This document shows positions 4,902 through 5,518 of a stretch of 5,518 bases of DNA, piece by piece. Origin of the DNA: an uncultured Chloroflexota bacterium (lineage in GTDB: Bacteria; Chloroflexota; Dehalococcoidia; SAR202; UBA11138); assembly GCA_913046025.1 (NCBI GenBank), contig CAJWRP010000195.1:1-5518 (forward strand). Direction: 5' to 3'. Under the pieces are notes generated by a model that saw only the letters and a list, made by a program, of their open reading frames with translations, was not told the origin of the DNA and searched no databases. The translations under genes and the position numbers were made by a program. Position 1 is the first letter of the stretch, and every line of letters begins with the position of its first letter.

Positions 4902-5518
4902 TATGGCGTCGCCACCGCGTTGCTTAGCGGCCTCCGTAGCTGACTTGGCAGTAGTGAATATTTCATCAGGCTCGCTGGTGTCCCTGGGCAAATTCCCAAT
5001 ACCTGCGCCGTCGGTGAAGTTCCATTCTAGGCCTTTGCGAATCTGATAACCTAGTGCCTCAACTTCTTCCTTGCCAGTCTCGGCAAGCATGAGAACAAAA
5101 ACAGATGAACCGGATCGTCCCAACACGTCACTTGGCCGACATCGCTCGCCAATAACTTTGCAATGTGTTTTGGTCAGCTAATCTCCAGCGGCCGTGCCGC
5201 CCTCGCCGACATAGGACTCAAACTTGTCGATGTCCATTACCAGCAGGGACATCACATGCGACCGGTGTTGGGACCGTGCCACTTCGTTTTCCAATAGCCC
5301 TGAGAACATCTGAAGGTTGTACGCTCCTTTTTCAGTGTCCCATTAGCCGAAGGTGTCGGTCGATGAGTTGTCGGGGGCAGAGGCGGCGGCGTTTGCAAAA
5401 ACGGGGGTTCCCCCTGGAACGGAGGCTCATCTTCCTCGGGGGGCTCGCGGAACGTCGAACATGTCCCGTGGACGCGATTACTGAAGAACTCCGGCTTCGG
5501 GGCCGGCTCGATGCGGTC
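4887..5518 (-). pseudogene. Degenerate GGDEF-domain protein, broken by stops and a frame change (5' end outside window)
   Basis: On the minus strand 5342-4887 encodes a whole GGDEF (diguanylate-cyclase-like) domain in one frame, in the expected order: WDTEKGAYNLQMF matching the DxLTGLYNRRxF entry; an E-x-x-R-S segment; SLLVMDIDKF matching the LLxxDIDxFK strand; GD; then LGRSGSSVFVLML where the RxGGDEF signature belongs; GIG; and AKQRGG near the end, stopping at TAG 4889-4887. The frame is interrupted by TAG at 5180-5178 directly after GD, and by TAA at 5345-5343 just before the domain. From about 5430 to the right edge the open frame is a different one, encoding a Pro/Glu-rich linker. The switch probably lies in the A5-C-G5-TT-C5 stretch at 5397-5414. 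GGDEF is replaced by GSSVF, and the Lys, Asn and Asp after the DID motif are lost, so the domain would be catalytically dead even if intact. It is read as a pseudogene; sequencing errors near a contig end could explain part of the damage. Homology is seen by eye from motif order. Confidence 0.72.

Noticed and set aside
4843..5046. Plus-strand open frame of 67 codons after fumarase
   Set aside because: It lies antisense to the GGDEF remnant, which has clear domain motifs, and it has no convincing features of its own.
1..5518. CRISPR array, insertion sequence, phage genes or toxin-antitoxin module
   Set aside because: No regularly spaced direct repeats, transposase, integrase or paired small genes were seen on either strand.

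Overview
The window looks like ordinary chromosomal housekeeping DNA of a free-living bacterium with mid-range GC. The genes carry Shine-Dalgarno and sigma70-like signals, and there are no phage, transposon, CRISPR or rRNA/tRNA genes. The gene mix (class II fumarase, threonine aldolase, small alpha/beta hydrolases, MFS exporter) and the protein style would suit an environmental lineage such as SAR202/Dehalococcoidia-type Chloroflexota. That placement is a guess from general impression, not shown by the sequence.

Layout. 1-417 (-): first 139 codons of an MFS_3/EntS-like transporter, cut by the window edge. 418-600: spacer holding a strong rho-independent terminator for the next gene. 601-1641 (-): complete low-specificity L-threonine aldolase, with a perfect TATAAT -10 box and a GGAGG ribosome site. 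1642-1895: divergent promoter region; between the two promoters lie three dyads enclosed by a fourth, which together could fold as a cloverleaf. 1896-3225 (+): two tandem paralogous alpha/beta hydrolases of the small COG2945-like type, 25 bp apart. 3226-3358: spacer with a promoter candidate. 3359-4798 (+): class II fumarase, most likely starting at a TTG with a good AGGAG site rather than at the longer upstream start; a terminator follows. 4887-5518 (-): a degenerate GGDEF-domain gene converging on the fumarase, broken by two in-frame stops and a frame change, and running off the right edge.

Function. Fumarase is a TCA-cycle enzyme and threonine aldolase makes glycine and acetaldehyde. The hydrolases are a probable two-gene operon of unknown substrate. 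No pathway clearly joins these genes. I did not find a convincing new multi-gene system. The items most worth a second look are the decayed GGDEF gene, the dyad cluster between the divergent promoters, the hydrolase pair and the fumarase start and insertion.
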